This document shows positions 17,416-25,559 of a stretch of DNA of 49,520 nucleotides, in pieces. The stretch spans positions 1 to 49,520 of the forward strand of contig CADCBK010000009.1 in assembly GCA_902799665.1 (NCBI GenBank). Reading direction: 5' to 3'. The translations under genes and the position numbers were made by a program. Below the pieces are notes generated by a model that did not search any database, was not told where the DNA came from, and saw nothing but the letters and a program-made list of their open reading frames with translations. Origin of the DNA: an uncultured Spirochaetaceae bacterium (lineage in GTDB: Bacteria; Spirochaetota; Spirochaetia; Treponematales; Treponemataceae). The stretch's first letter is position 1. Each line of letters opens with the position of its first letter.

Positions 17416-18993
17416 TTGGACAACACAGGCTACACGCCCGAAGAGCCGATTGCGGCGGTTGCCACTGCGCTGGCGCCGGCCGCTCTCGGCATCATCCGCG
17501 TCTCGGGCAAAAACTCCATTCAACTTTTGTCAAAAATTTTTTCCCGTCCCAAGGCCTTGAACGCGGCCGCCGGCAACACGATTGTTTACGGCTGGATTGT
17601 TGAGCTGCAAAACGCTGGCTTTGCAAAAAGCGTTGGAGGCGGCCAAGATTGTTCGCAAGACCAAAATGCCGCGGCCCGCGATTGCGTTCCTGACCAAAAA
17701 GCCGCGCGGGTGGACGAAGTTTTGGTGTCGGTTTTCCGCGCGCCAAAATCTTTTACCGGCGAAGAAATGGCCGAAATCTCTTGCCACGGCGGAACGGCTG
17801 TGGTGACCCAAATATTCAACCTTCTTTTGCAAAACGGCTTTAGGCAAGCCGAGCGCGGCGAGTTTACCTTCCGCGCCTTTATCAACGGAAAGGCCGACCT
17901 TACAAAAGCGGAGGCTGTGCGTGAAATCATCGAAAGCCGCACAAACGCTTCAAGCCAAAAGGCGGCGGGCCGTTTGGCCGGAAACTTGCATGCGCAAATC
18001 GCTGCGATTCAAAAATCCTTGATTGACACGCTGGCCCAAATCGAAGTTGAAATCGAATACCCCGAAGACGAAGAGACAATCGCGGACGCATACGACCAAA
18101 CAAAATTGCTTGAAGCGATCGCGCAACTTGAAACGCTTGCCTCAACTTGGAAAAGCGAAAAGCTTTACCAAGAAGGCGCCCGCCTGGTTCTTTGCGGAAA
18201 AACCAACGCCGGAAAGTCAAGCTTGTTCAACAGCCTTTTAAAGGAAGAGCGCGCGATCGTAAGCGACATCGAAGGCACAACCCGCGACTGGATAGAAAGT
18301 TGGATAAGCATTGACGGAATTCCCGCGCGCCTTTTTGACACGGCGGGCTTGCGTTCCACCAGCGACGAAATAGAGGCTCGCGGCGTTGAAAGCGCCAAGG
18401 AATTGAGCGACGAGGCCGACTTGCTTTTGTACTTGGCCGACGTCACTTTGCCCAAGGAGCAAATCGACCTGGCTTTTTTGGCGGAACGAAAGGAGCCTGT
18501 GATTTTTGTTTGGAACAAGATTGACAAAATTAGCGTCGGCCAAAACGCGGCGAACCAAGAGGACTCGCAAGGCCAAAATGCGGCCGCAAAAACCGAAAAG
18601 GCTTCGCAAGGCCAAAACGCGGCGCTTGCCGAAGCCCAAAAATTTTATGAGGCCGCCAGCCAAAAAATCCCCGCGCTTTCAGGGCAAGTTTTTGTCAGCG
18701 CCAAAAACGGCGGCGGCGTAAAGGATTTGGTCTCAATGGCCAAAGGCTTATTGCTTAAAGGCCAGGAAACGGAGCGAAGCCAGGCCGGTTTGGGAAGCGA
18801 GCGCCAAAAGCGTTTGGTCGAGCAAGCGCTTGAAAGCTTGCGCCACGCCGCCGCCTTGCAAAAAGGCTATTCGCTTGACGCGGCCGTCCAAGACATTGAG
18901 GACGCGCTGGACTTTTTGGGCGAGCTTACAGGCCGCGTGACCGCCGACGACATTTTGGACAGCGTCTTTAGCAATTTTTGCGTGGGAAAATAG
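17416..18993 (+). CDS. mnmE: MnmE (TrmE), tRNA modification GTPase, with two low-complexity inserts
   Basis: With MnmG makes the cmnm5 modification of U34. 525 residues against the usual 450-470. Start is TTG 17416, three bases after the preceding stop; the sequence then reads [20 protein letters not shown] as expected. G-domain: GKTNAGKSS (P-loop, Thr for the usual Pro), DTAGLR, WNKID, SAKNGGG. The C-terminus ends FCVGK with the essential Cys. The extra length comes from two inserts: about residues 73-100 ([10 protein letters not shown]..., in the N-terminal domain) and about 373-410 (GQNAANQ..., SQGQNAA twice) between the NKID and SAK motifs of the G-domain. Both are in frame and rich in Gln/Asn/Ala. 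Confidence 0.96.
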   Translation: MDNTGYTPEEPIAAVATALAPAALGIIRVSGKNSIQLLSKIFSRPKALNAAAGNTIVYGWIVELQNAGFAKSVGGGQDCSQDQNAAARDCVPDQKAARVDEVLVSVFRAPKSFTGEEMAEISCHGGTAVVTQIFNLLLQNGFRQAERGEFTFRAFINGKADLTKAEAVREIIESRTNASSQKAAGRLAGNLHAQIAAIQKSLIDTLAQIEVEIEYPEDEETIADAYDQTKLLEAIAQLETLASTWKSEKLYQEGARLVLCGKTNAGKSSLFNSLLKEERAIVSDIEGTTRDWIESWISIDGIPARLFDTAGLRSTSDEIEARGVESAKELSDEADLLLYLADVTLPKEQIDLAFLAERKEPVIFVWNKIDKISVGQNAANQEDSQGQNAAAKTEKASQGQNAALAEAQKFYEAASQKIPALSGQVFVSAKNGGGVKDLVSMAKGLLLKGQETERSQAGLGSERQKRLVEQALESLRHAAALQKGYSLDAAVQDIEDALDFLGELTGRVTADDILDSVFSNFCVGK

Positions 18994-19083
18994 CCGCTCG
19001 ATTAGAGCAAACGCAATATGGATTCAATAACAAAAAATGCTCCCAGTCGTGGCTGCGGCAGATCGGCGCCGCTTTTTTCGCGC

Positions 19084-19112
19084 TTGCATATAAACCCCAA
19101 AAGCGTTATAAT
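19084..19112 (+). promoter_or_regulatory. Promoter of pyrBI
   Basis: TTGCAT (19084-19089), 17-base spacer, TATAAT (19107-19112). AAGGAG (19125-19130) lies six bases before pyrB ATG 19137. The leader is too short for a pyrBI attenuator as in E. coli. Confidence 0.85.
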
Positions 19113-19136
19113 CAAAAAAATTCTAAGGAGCCATTA

Positions 19137-20060
19137 ATGCTAAAAGGCCGTCACGTAATCCAACCTGATGATTTGTCGGTTGCGGAGATTGAGGAAATCT
19201 GCGCTCTGGCAGAGCAAATTATTGTTGATCCAAATTCTTTTAAAGATGTGTGCCGCGGGAAAATTCTTGCGGCGCTTTTTTTTGAGCCAAGCACCCGCAC
19301 GCGCCTAAGCTTTGAGGCTGCGATGCTGCGCTTGGGCGGAGCGGTGGAAGGCTTTGCCGACGCAAGCTACACTTCCACCACAAAGGGCGAAATCCTTGCC
19401 GACACAATCCGAGTTGTTTCCAGCTACGCGGACGTAATAGCGATGAGAAGCCCCAAGGAAGGCGCCGCGCTCTTGGCCTCAAAATATTCTGATTGCCCGA
19501 TAATCAACGCGGGCGATGGCGGCCACTTTCACCCGACGCAAACCTTGACCGACCTTTTGACAATCCGAAGATTGCGCGGCGGCTTTGAAAACCAAACAGT
19601 TTGCTTTGTGGGCGACCTAAAGTTTGGCCGCACCGTTCACTCGTTGACACAAGCGATGTGCCGCTATCCCGGAAACAAGTTCATCTTTGTAAGCCCCAAG
19701 GAGCTTGCCGTTCCCGAGTACATGATAGAAGACATCCTAAAGCCTGCGGGCGTCCAGTACGAATGCGCCGAACGAATGGAAGACGTGATTGACAAGGCCG
19801 ACATCCTTTACATGACCCGCGTTCAAAAGGAGCGCTTCTTTAACGAGCAGGACTACATCCGCCTAAAGGACAGTTACATCTTGGACAAGGAAAAGATGAA
19901 GCTTGCAAAGAGCGACATGATTGTCTTGCACCCGCTTCCCCGCGTGAACGAAATCTCTTACGAGGTTGACGACGACCCCCGCGCCGCGTACTTTAAGCAA
20001 GTCAAGTTTGGAATGTACGCGCGCATGAGTCTTATCGCAAAACTTACAGGAGCCCTCTGA
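19137..20060 (+). CDS. pyrB: Aspartate carbamoyltransferase catalytic subunit
   Basis: Condenses carbamoyl phosphate with aspartate, first committed pyrimidine step. 307 residues, as expected. [13 protein letters not shown] carries the carbamoyl-phosphate site STRTR; later motifs are [36 protein letters not shown] and [10 protein letters not shown]. The frame is open upstream to 18978, but the promoter and AAGGAG place the start at ATG 19137. It overlaps pyrI by one base (TGATG), matching the class B holoenzyme made of PyrB and PyrI. Confidence 0.97.
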   Translation: MLKGRHVIQPDDLSVAEIEEICALAEQIIVDPNSFKDVCRGKILAALFFEPSTRTRLSFEAAMLRLGGAVEGFADASYTSTTKGEILADTIRVVSSYADVIAMRSPKEGAALLASKYSDCPIINAGDGGHFHPTQTLTDLLTIRRLRGGFENQTVCFVGDLKFGRTVHSLTQAMCRYPGNKFIFVSPKELAVPEYMIEDILKPAGVQYECAERMEDVIDKADILYMTRVQKERFFNEQDYIRLKDSYILDKEKMKLAKSDMIVLHPLPRVNEISYEVDDDPRAAYFKQVKFGMYARMSLIAKLTGAL

Positions 20061-20509
20061 TGTTGAATGTAGAAACGATAAAAAACGGTTTGGTCATCGA
20101 CCATATTTGCGCGGGCTTTGGCCCAAAGATTTTTAACTGGCTGGGATTGGCCAACGCTCGCTTTACCGCGGCGCTTGTTATGAACGTTCAGTCCAAAAAG
20201 GGCGGAAAAAAAGACATCATAAAAATCGACAACATCATCAACATCGACTATTCGGTCTTGGGCTTTATCGACCCCAACATCACAGTGAACGTGATAAAGG
20301 ACGAAAAGATTGTCGAAAAAATCAAGATGGAACTTCCGCAAAAAGTGACCGGCGTAATCCACTGCAAAAATCCCCGCTGCATCACAGCGAGCGAAAAATA
20401 CATTCCGCAAAGCTTCCACTTGGTTGACCGCAGCCGCGCCCTTTACCGCTGCGAATACTGCGACACCCTTTACAAGGCCGGCCCCCAAGGCGAGGCTGTG
20501 GAGTTGTAG
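20060..20509 (+). CDS. pyrI: Aspartate carbamoyltransferase regulatory subunit
   Basis: Allosteric nucleotide-binding subunit of ATCase. 149 residues: an N-terminal nucleotide domain ([12 protein letters not shown]...) and a C-terminal zinc domain with CKNPRCIT and CEYC, the four Cys ligands. It starts on the last base of the pyrB stop, so the two are translationally coupled and made in balance. A terminator closes the unit. Confidence 0.97.
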   Translation: MLNVETIKNGLVIDHICAGFGPKIFNWLGLANARFTAALVMNVQSKKGGKKDIIKIDNIINIDYSVLGFIDPNITVNVIKDEKIVEKIKMELPQKVTGVIHCKNPRCITASEKYIPQSFHLVDRSRALYRCEYCDTLYKAGPQGEAVEL

Positions 20510-20517
20510 AAGTCAAA

Positions 20518-20542
20518 GGGGCCGGAAACGGCTCCTTTTTTT
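20518..20542 (+). terminator. Intrinsic terminator of pyrBI
   Basis: GGGGCCG, GAAA loop, CGGCTCC (20518-20535, one G-T pair), followed by TTTTTTT. It separates pyrBI from the toxin-antitoxin pair. Confidence 0.85.
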
Positions 20543-20568
20543 GTCCGAATATTTTCACTGAAATAAAA

Positions 20569-20598
20569 TTGGACAAACAATCAAAAATATGCTAGACT
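20569..20598 (+). promoter_or_regulatory. Promoter of the VapBC-like pair
   Basis: TTGGAC (20569-20574), 18-base spacer, TAGACT (20593-20598) with an extended TGC before it. A second -10-like TATAAT lies at 20603-20608. The tract is clearly richer in A/T than its surroundings. Confidence 0.5.
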
Positions 20599-20628
20599 TT
20601 TATATAATTTGTAGATGGAGGTTTCTTG

Positions 20629-20847
20629 ATGTCAGACGCGGCGTTTAATTCTATTATGACAGAAGTTGACAATTTCTCTTTTGACCAATGCGTTTTGTTG
20701 CTGTCGCGCTTGTCTCAAGTTTTCACTAAAAAGCAAAACGAAACCAGCGTTCCCAAAAAGTCAATGTACGGCGTATGGAAAAACGAGCCGTTTTATATGT
20801 CTCCAGATTTTGACGAACCTTTGGAAGAATTTGCGGAGTACATGTAA
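20629..20847 (+). CDS. Antitoxin of a type II pair (DUF2281-like)
   Basis: 72 residues from ATG 20629, with GGAGG (20617-20621) at the right distance. The C-terminus YGVWKNEPFYMSPDFDEPLE is the toxin-wrapping tail of DUF2281-type antitoxins that pair with PIN toxins. The N-terminal half (FDQCVLLLSRLSQVF) is helical. Its stop overlaps the toxin start by one base, the usual arrangement for balanced production. It probably represses its own promoter, as is typical for the class; I saw no clear operator. Confidence 0.8.
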   Translation: MSDAAFNSIMTEVDNFSFDQCVLLLSRLSQVFTKKQNETSVPKKSMYGVWKNEPFYMSPDFDEPLEEFAEYM

Positions 20848-21236
20848 TGCAATATTTGTTGGATACGCATGCAATTCTTTGGTATCTTTTTGGCGATTCC
20901 AGATTGTCAGAGAACGCTCGAAAAATAATCGAAACAAACGATTGTTATTTTAGCTACGCTTCTTTTTGGGAAATTTCTATAAAGCAAAGCAAGAAAAAAC
21001 TTGAATTCACACACAATATATTTGAAATTGACGAGATGTGCAAACAAGCGGGGTTGCAAAAACTTCAAGTCACTCTTTCGGATTTTTATAAAATCAGGAA
21101 TTTGCCGTTCCAAGAGAATGTAAAGCATAACGATCCTTTTGACAGAATGTTAACTTCACAGGCAATGAATAACAATATGACAATTATTACCTGTGATGAA
21201 AAAATTCCTTTGTATAATGTAAAAACTGTTTGGTAG
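20847..21236 (+). CDS. PIN-domain toxin, VapC-like
   Basis: 129 residues. MQYLLDTHAILWYLFGDSRLS carries the first conserved Asp of PIN ribonucleases, followed by ASFWEISIK (conserved Glu) and NDPFDRMLTSQAM (Asp pair) and TIITCDEKI. All four acidic metal-site positions are present, so it should be an active Mg-dependent RNase, probably of tRNA or mRNA. It follows the antitoxin with a one-base overlap. Codons are A/T-rich compared with pyrI and pyrC on either side, suggesting a later arrival into the pyrimidine cluster. Confidence 0.88.
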   Translation: MQYLLDTHAILWYLFGDSRLSENARKIIETNDCYFSYASFWEISIKQSKKKLEFTHNIFEIDEMCKQAGLQKLQVTLSDFYKIRNLPFQENVKHNDPFDRMLTSQAMNNNMTIITCDEKIPLYNVKTVW

Positions 21237-21301
21237 AAAAATAACTTTGCCAAATTTTACAACATAAAATGTATCCAGATATAAAATCTAGGAGCGGCGG
21301 A

Positions 21302-22687
21302 ATGACCATAATTTACAACGCGCGGATTGTTGACGAGAACACCGACAAAAAAGGCGCGGTTATCATTGACGGAAAGAAAATCAAGCGCGTCATTTACGGA
21401 GCGGCAAAGTCCGTGGATTTCTGCTCTATTGGCGCAAAAACGATTTACGCCATCGACGCGCATGGCCTTGTTTTGGCTCCGGCCTTTATCGACATGCACG
21501 CGCACTTCCGCTATCCGGGGCAGACGCAAAAAGAGGATTTGGATTCCGCGCTAAACGCTGCCGCTGCTGGCGGCTTTGGAACGCTAGTCCTTATGCCCAA
21601 CACAAATCCCGTCGTTTCGTCAAAGGCGCAGGCGCTAAAGGTTGACGCGGAAGCGGCGGAACGAAAAATGTCGCGCGTATTCCAAACAGTAAGCTTGACT
21701 CAAAACTTTGATGGCGTTACGACCGTTCACCTTGAAGGCTTGGACAAAAAGACGACGCCCGTGATAAGCGAAGACGGCCGCGAAGTCGCAAGTTCCGCCG
21801 TCATGCTGGATGCGATGAAAATCGCAGCCAAGAAAAAAATTATCGTAAGCTGCCACTGCGAAGACCCGACTCTTGCCGCGCTTGCAAAAACTTACAGGAC
21901 GCGCGCGCTGCAGCTTATGGCCAAGCATAAAATTCCCGCGTGGGGAGCGATAGACAAAAAGGCTTTGGCCGCCGTTCCCAAAAAAGCGCTTAACCAAATC
22001 GTTCAAAACATAAAAGAAGCCAACTCGCTTTTGGAGCTTGCCGAGGACGCGGCCACCGAGCGCAACATCCTGCTTGCGCAAAAAGCCGGCTGTCACATTC
22101 ACCTTTGCCACGTTTCCACAGTAAAAAGCGTAATGGCCGCCCGTCGCGCCAAGGCGGAAGAAAAAAATTATAAGAACGGATTTAAAATCACTTTTGAAAT
22201 CACGCCGCACCACTTGTCGTTGGAAGGAACGGCAGTTCCAAAAATATTCGCCTTTGTAAACCCGCCGCTTAGAACCGCCAACGACCGCGCCGCGCTTTTG
22301 GCCGCGCTTAAGGACGGAACGGCAGACTGCATCGCCACCGACCACGCTCCGCACACGATGGAAGACAAGGCCGCCGGCGCTCCTGGCTTTACCGGGCTTG
22401 AAACTGCCTACGCCGTTTGCAACACAGTTCTATGCAAGCAAGAAAAAATGAACGCGCAAAAATTAATGGCGCTGATGTCTGCAAGGCCCGCGCGAATTTT
22501 AGGCTTGAAAAAAGGCTTGGTCGCGGCCGGCTATGACGCCGACTTGGTCTTGCTGGATCCAGAAAAAAAATGGCGCGTCGATTCCTCGCGCTTTTACAGC
22601 AAGGGAAAGGCCACGCCGCTTGACGGAAAAACTTTGACCGGCCGCGTTGTCGCAACGATTGTCGCGGGGCAGAGGATTGGCGAATGA
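21302..22687 (+). CDS. pyrC: Dihydroorotase
   Basis: Cyclises carbamoyl aspartate to dihydroorotate. 461 residues, type I amidohydrolase. IDMHAHFRYPGQTQKEDL has the metal-binding HxH; SCHCEDPTL and HLCHVST carry the later His ligands; ATDHAPHT has the catalytic Asp. GLETAYAV and ARILGLKKG close the barrel as in other PyrC proteins. Start ATG 21302 follows AGGAG (21290-21294) well; the frame is open further upstream but without a ribosome site. Functionally it continues pyrBI but is separated from it by the toxin-antitoxin pair. It overlaps the next gene by four bases. Confidence 0.95.
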   Translation: MTIIYNARIVDENTDKKGAVIIDGKKIKRVIYGAAKSVDFCSIGAKTIYAIDAHGLVLAPAFIDMHAHFRYPGQTQKEDLDSALNAAAAGGFGTLVLMPNTNPVVSSKAQALKVDAEAAERKMSRVFQTVSLTQNFDGVTTVHLEGLDKKTTPVISEDGREVASSAVMLDAMKIAAKKKIIVSCHCEDPTLAALAKTYRTRALQLMAKHKIPAWGAIDKKALAAVPKKALNQIVQNIKEANSLLELAEDAATERNILLAQKAGCHIHLCHVSTVKSVMAARRAKAEEKNYKNGFKITFEITPHHLSLEGTAVPKIFAFVNPPLRTANDRAALLAALKDGTADCIATDHAPHTMEDKAAGAPGFTGLETAYAVCNTVLCKQEKMNAQKLMALMSARPARILGLKKGLVAAGYDADLVLLDPEKKWRVDSSRFYSKGKATPLDGKTLTGRVVATIVAGQRIGE

Positions 22688-23445
22688 CCTCATATCAATT
22701 GTTTGTCGTAGCCGCTTTTTTGTTTTTTACCGGCTCGATGCTGGGCTGGTGCATCGAACTTTTTTACAGAAAATTTTTTGAGCGCGTCCAGAATCCGCAA
22801 AGGCGCTGGGTAAACCCCGGCTTTTTGACAGGGCCATGGCTCCCAGTTTACGGCTTTGGAGCCCTGGCGCTTTTTGCGATGAGTTTTGTTGAAACTTTCA
22901 TCAGCGGCCTGGACAAGGGCGGGCCCGCGCACTACGTTCTTATGATTGTCTTTATGGCGCTTATAATGACGGGCATCGAGTTTGCCGCGGGAATCATTTT
23001 TATAAAGGGAATGAAAATCCGCCTTTGGGATTATTCGGAAGAGTGGGGCAACTTGTGGGGAATCATTTGTCCCAAGTACGCGCTTTTTTGGGCGGCGCTT
23101 TCCGCGGCCTATTACTTTTTGCTCTTTCCGCCGTTTTTGGATTTGGTCATGTGGTTCATCGAACATCCGTGGTTTTCGTTTGTCGTCGGAACTTTGTTTG
23201 GAATTTTTGTCGTGGACTGCGCCTTTTCTTTGCGACTTGGAACGGCCCTGCGCAAAAAGGCCATGCAAATTGACAAGGCCTCGGCCATCAACATTCAAAA
23301 AATGCAAACCGTCCTTCGCCAAGACCGCGTGGTCAAATTCTTTAGCGCGCATTCCGAGCGCTTCCTTACGGAAAAGCTCCAAAGCTTTGAGGACTTTATA
23401 AGCCGCTCCCCCGCAAAGATGAGCGCTAGTCGCGAAGAGAAGTAA
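22684..23445 (+). CDS. Multi-span membrane protein, CmpB-like (putative ABC transporter type IV permease)
   Basis: 253 residues with about five or six membrane helices. GSMLGWCIELFYRKFFERV followed by NPGFLTGPWLPVYGFGAL is the signature of PF06541, annotated as a putative ABC-transporter permease. A cytoplasmic C-terminal tail of about 70 residues is rich in Lys/Arg and Gln. It starts with an ATGA overlap on pyrC, so it is translated from the pyr message; a link to nucleobase uptake would be a guess. No ATPase or binding protein is adjacent. Confidence 0.8.
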   Translation: MTSYQLFVVAAFLFFTGSMLGWCIELFYRKFFERVQNPQRRWVNPGFLTGPWLPVYGFGALALFAMSFVETFISGLDKGGPAHYVLMIVFMALIMTGIEFAAGIIFIKGMKIRLWDYSEEWGNLWGIICPKYALFWAALSAAYYFLLFPPFLDLVMWFIEHPWFSFVVGTLFGIFVVDCAFSLRLGTALRKKAMQIDKASAINIQKMQTVLRQDRVVKFFSAHSERFLTEKLQSFEDFISRSPAKMSASREEK

Positions 23446-23455
23446 CTTCGCTCCC

Positions 23456-23484
23456 TTGCCCTCCGCCCCATTTTCCGTTACAAT
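23456..23484 (+). promoter_or_regulatory. Promoter of the ettA leader (leaderless type)
   Basis: TTGCCC (23456-23461), 17-base spacer, TACAAT (23479-23484), six bases, then the leader ATG at 23491, which should be at the transcription start. Confidence 0.65.
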
Positions 23485-23490
23485 TAACTC

Positions 23491-23562
23491 ATGGCAAAGA
23501 CAGTTGACGATACGCCTAAAATCGAAAATCCGTTAAGAAACAAGCCGCAGGGCTTGTTTTAG
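23491..23562 (+). CDS. Leader ORF repeating the EttA N-terminus
   Basis: 23 codons plus TAG. It reads MAKTVDDTPKIENP then LRNKPQGLF. The first seven residues, MAKTVDD, equal the first seven of EttA at 23632, with only three base differences, all silent (including ATG/GTG). The ORF runs into a 9-bp hairpin and stops at its 3' foot. It may be a translated attenuator, or a scar of allele exchange. No ribosome site precedes it; initiation would be leaderless. Confidence 0.5.
   Translation: MAKTVDDTPKIENPLRNKPQGLF
23538..23560 (+). terminator. Terminator-like hairpin in the ettA leader
   Basis: AAACAAGCC (23538-23546), GCAG loop, GGCTTGTTT (23551-23559). The T run is short (TTTT then AGG), so termination may be partial, as suits attenuation. 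Confidence 0.5.
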
Positions 23563-23569
23563 GATTATC

Positions 23570-23610
23570 GATAAAACGGCGCGCGCAAAATCTGTGATTT
23601 TGCGCTTATC
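23570..23610 (+). promoter_or_regulatory. Long stem before the ettA ribosome site
   Basis: GCGCAAAATC (23583-23592), TGT loop, GATTTTGCGC (23596-23605): a perfect 10-bp stem, extended by GATAA/TTATC (23570-23574, 23606-23610) around an internal bulge. It ends a few bases before AAAAGGAGA, so it could tune access to the ettA start. Confidence 0.55.
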
Positions 23611-23631
23611 AGTAAAAGGAGAAAATTCAAA

Positions 23632-25350
23632 GTGGCAAAGACAGTAGACGACAAAAAAATAATTTACACGATGGACAGGGTTTCGCGCGCTTATGGAACA
23701 AAGGTTGTTCTTAAGGACGTGAGCATTTCTTATTACTATGGCGCGAAGATTGGCGTGATCGGTCCCAATGGTTCGGGAAAGTCTTCGCTCTTTAAGATTT
23801 TGGCGGGTGTGGACAAGGACTTTACGGGAGAGACGACGCTGGCTCCCGGTTACACGATTGGCTATTTGGAGCAGGAGCCGGAACTTGCCGCAGGAAAGAC
23901 CGTTCTTGAAATCGTAAAGGAAGGCGTAAAGCCCATCACCGATTTGCTTGAGGAATTCGACAAAGTGAACGAAGCTTTTGGCGACCCCGACGCGGATTAC
24001 GACAAGCTGGGAGCGCGACAGGCGGAATTGCAGGAAAAGCTTGACGCGGCCGACGCGTGGAACTTGGACGCAAACTTGGAGCTTGCGATGGAAGCCTTGC
24101 GCTGTCCGCCGGCCGACCAAGTTGTTGACGTTCTTAGCGGAGGCGAAAGGCGCCGCGTGGCGCTTTGCCGCTTGCTTTTGCAAAAGCCCGATATTCTTTT
24201 GCTTGACGAGCCTACCAACCACCTTGACGCGGAGACTGTCGCCTGGCTTGAAAACCACCTTCACACTTATCCTGGAACTGTAATCGCGATTACCCACGAC
24301 CGCTACTTTTTGGACGATGTTGCCGGCTGGATTTTGGAATTGGACCGCGGCGAAGGATATCCCTTCAAAGGAAATTATTCTAGTTGGCTTGAGCAAAAGG
24401 AAGCCCGCTTGGCTCAAGAAGAAAAAGGCGAAAGCCAGCGTCGCAAGGAAATGCAGCGCGAGTTGGAATGGATTCACATGGGCGCCAAGGGCCGCCAAGC
24501 CAAGCACAAGGAGCACATCACCCGCTACGAGGAATTGCTCCGCCAAGAAGGAAAGACAAAACTCAAGGACACCCAGATTTCCATTCCGGCCGGTCCGCGT
24601 TTGGGCGGCCAGGTAATCGACGCTGTTGGCCTTACAAAATCTTTTGGCGAAAAATTGCTTTTTGAAAACCTTGACTTCCACATTCCCGCAGGAGCGGTTG
24701 TCGGAATCGTAGGCCCCAATGGCGCCGGCAAAACAACTTTGTTCAAGATGATCGCTGGAATCGAAAAGCCGGACAGCGGCGAGCTTAAGGTTGGCCAGAC
24801 GGTAAAGTTGGTTTACGTTGACCAGATGCGCTCAAAGCTTGACGAAAACAAAACGGTTTACGACACTCTCACCGACGGCTTGGACATGGTAAAGCTTGGA
24901 GCGGTTGACGAAAAGGGCCGGCCTCTTGAAGGCGGCGTTCGCGAAGTAAACGGCCACGCTTACTGCGCTTGGTTCAACTTTGCTGGAGCGGACCAAAACA
25001 AAAAAGTCGGCGTGCTTTCCGGCGGAGAAAAGAACCGCCTCAACCTTGGAATGATGCTCAAGGAAAGCGGCAACGTTCTCCTCTTGGACGAACCGACCAA
25101 CGACCTTGACGTTCAGACTGTGCGCGCCTTGGAAGAAGCCCTGGAAGACTTTGCCGGCTGCGCGCTTGTCGTAAGCCACGACCGCTGGTTCTTGGACCGC
25201 ATTTGCACGCACATCCTGGCCTTTGAAAACAACAGCGAAGTCCGCTGGTTTGAGGGCAACTGGTCCGAATACGCCGAATGGAAAAAGAAGGAGTTTGGCG
25301 AGGACGCCGGCGTTCCCAAGAGAACCGTGTACAGAAAGCTTACAAGGTAG
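23632..25350 (+). CDS. ettA: EttA, ABC-F translational throttle ATPase
   Basis: Cytosolic ABC-F protein that binds the ribosomal E site and gates elongation according to ATP/ADP. 572 residues (E. coli EttA 555). Two ABC domains: Walker A GPNGSGKSS (44-52), signature LSGGERRRVAL, Walker B LLLDEPTNHLD; then GPNGAGKTT, VLSGGEKNRLNL, LLLDEPTNDLD. The linker has ELEWIHMGAKGRQAKHK, and LEQEPEL is typical for the EttA branch. Start is GTG 23632 behind AAAAGGAGA. Upstream is a leader ORF with two hairpins (separate entries), unusual for a housekeeping EttA and reminiscent of leaders of resistance ABC-F genes. Confidence 0.95.
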   Translation: MAKTVDDKKIIYTMDRVSRAYGTKVVLKDVSISYYYGAKIGVIGPNGSGKSSLFKILAGVDKDFTGETTLAPGYTIGYLEQEPELAAGKTVLEIVKEGVKPITDLLEEFDKVNEAFGDPDADYDKLGARQAELQEKLDAADAWNLDANLELAMEALRCPPADQVVDVLSGGERRRVALCRLLLQKPDILLLDEPTNHLDAETVAWLENHLHTYPGTVIAITHDRYFLDDVAGWILELDRGEGYPFKGNYSSWLEQKEARLAQEEKGESQRRKEMQRELEWIHMGAKGRQAKHKEHITRYEELLRQEGKTKLKDTQISIPAGPRLGGQVIDAVGLTKSFGEKLLFENLDFHIPAGAVVGIVGPNGAGKTTLFKMIAGIEKPDSGELKVGQTVKLVYVDQMRSKLDENKTVYDTLTDGLDMVKLGAVDEKGRPLEGGVREVNGHAYCAWFNFAGADQNKKVGVLSGGEKNRLNLGMMLKESGNVLLLDEPTNDLDVQTVRALEEALEDFAGCALVVSHDRWFLDRICTHILAFENNSEVRWFEGNWSEYAEWKKKEFGEDAGVPKRTVYRKLTR

Positions 25351-25440
25351 CGCGTGAACGGCAGCGTCCGCAAGGACGCGGTGAAACGGCTCGATTGCCA
25401 GCCCGCGTGAGCGGGCCTGTGATTAATTTCCTATGCAAAA
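25351..25440. repeat. Intergenic repeat with two hairpins
   Basis: After ettA: GCGTCC-GCAA-GGACGC (25364-25379) and GCCCGC-GTGA-GCGGGC (25401-25416), then TTAATTTCCTATGCA. The first part, reversed, matches 45651-45696; the second resembles 38219-38264. It looks like a member of a REP-like family and may also terminate ettA. The remaining bases to 25510 show nothing I can name. Confidence 0.6.
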
Positions 25441-25513
25441 CGGAGCGAAGCGACGTAAACAACAATCAAGGTCTTGCGTCCAAGAAAACGAGCCGCCGCT
25501 TACGCGATAAAAT

Positions 25514-25542
25514 TTGCAAAATTCGGAATTTGCCTGTATAAT
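25514..25542 (+). promoter_or_regulatory. Promoter of the chemoreceptor gene
   Basis: TTGCAA (25514-25519), 17-base spacer ending in CTG, TATAAT (25537-25542). The start is near 25549, so the AGGAG site lies at the very 5' end of an 11-base leader. Confidence 0.75.
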
Positions 25543-25559
25543 TATCATAGGAGTGTCCT

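Noticed and set aside
19030..19136. N-terminal extension of PyrB to 18978
   Set aside because: It would contain the promoter and overlap the mnmE end; ATG 19137 has a good ribosome site.
25351..25440. Possible CRISPR repeats
   Set aside because: Copies are dispersed and imperfect, without regular spacers or cas genes.
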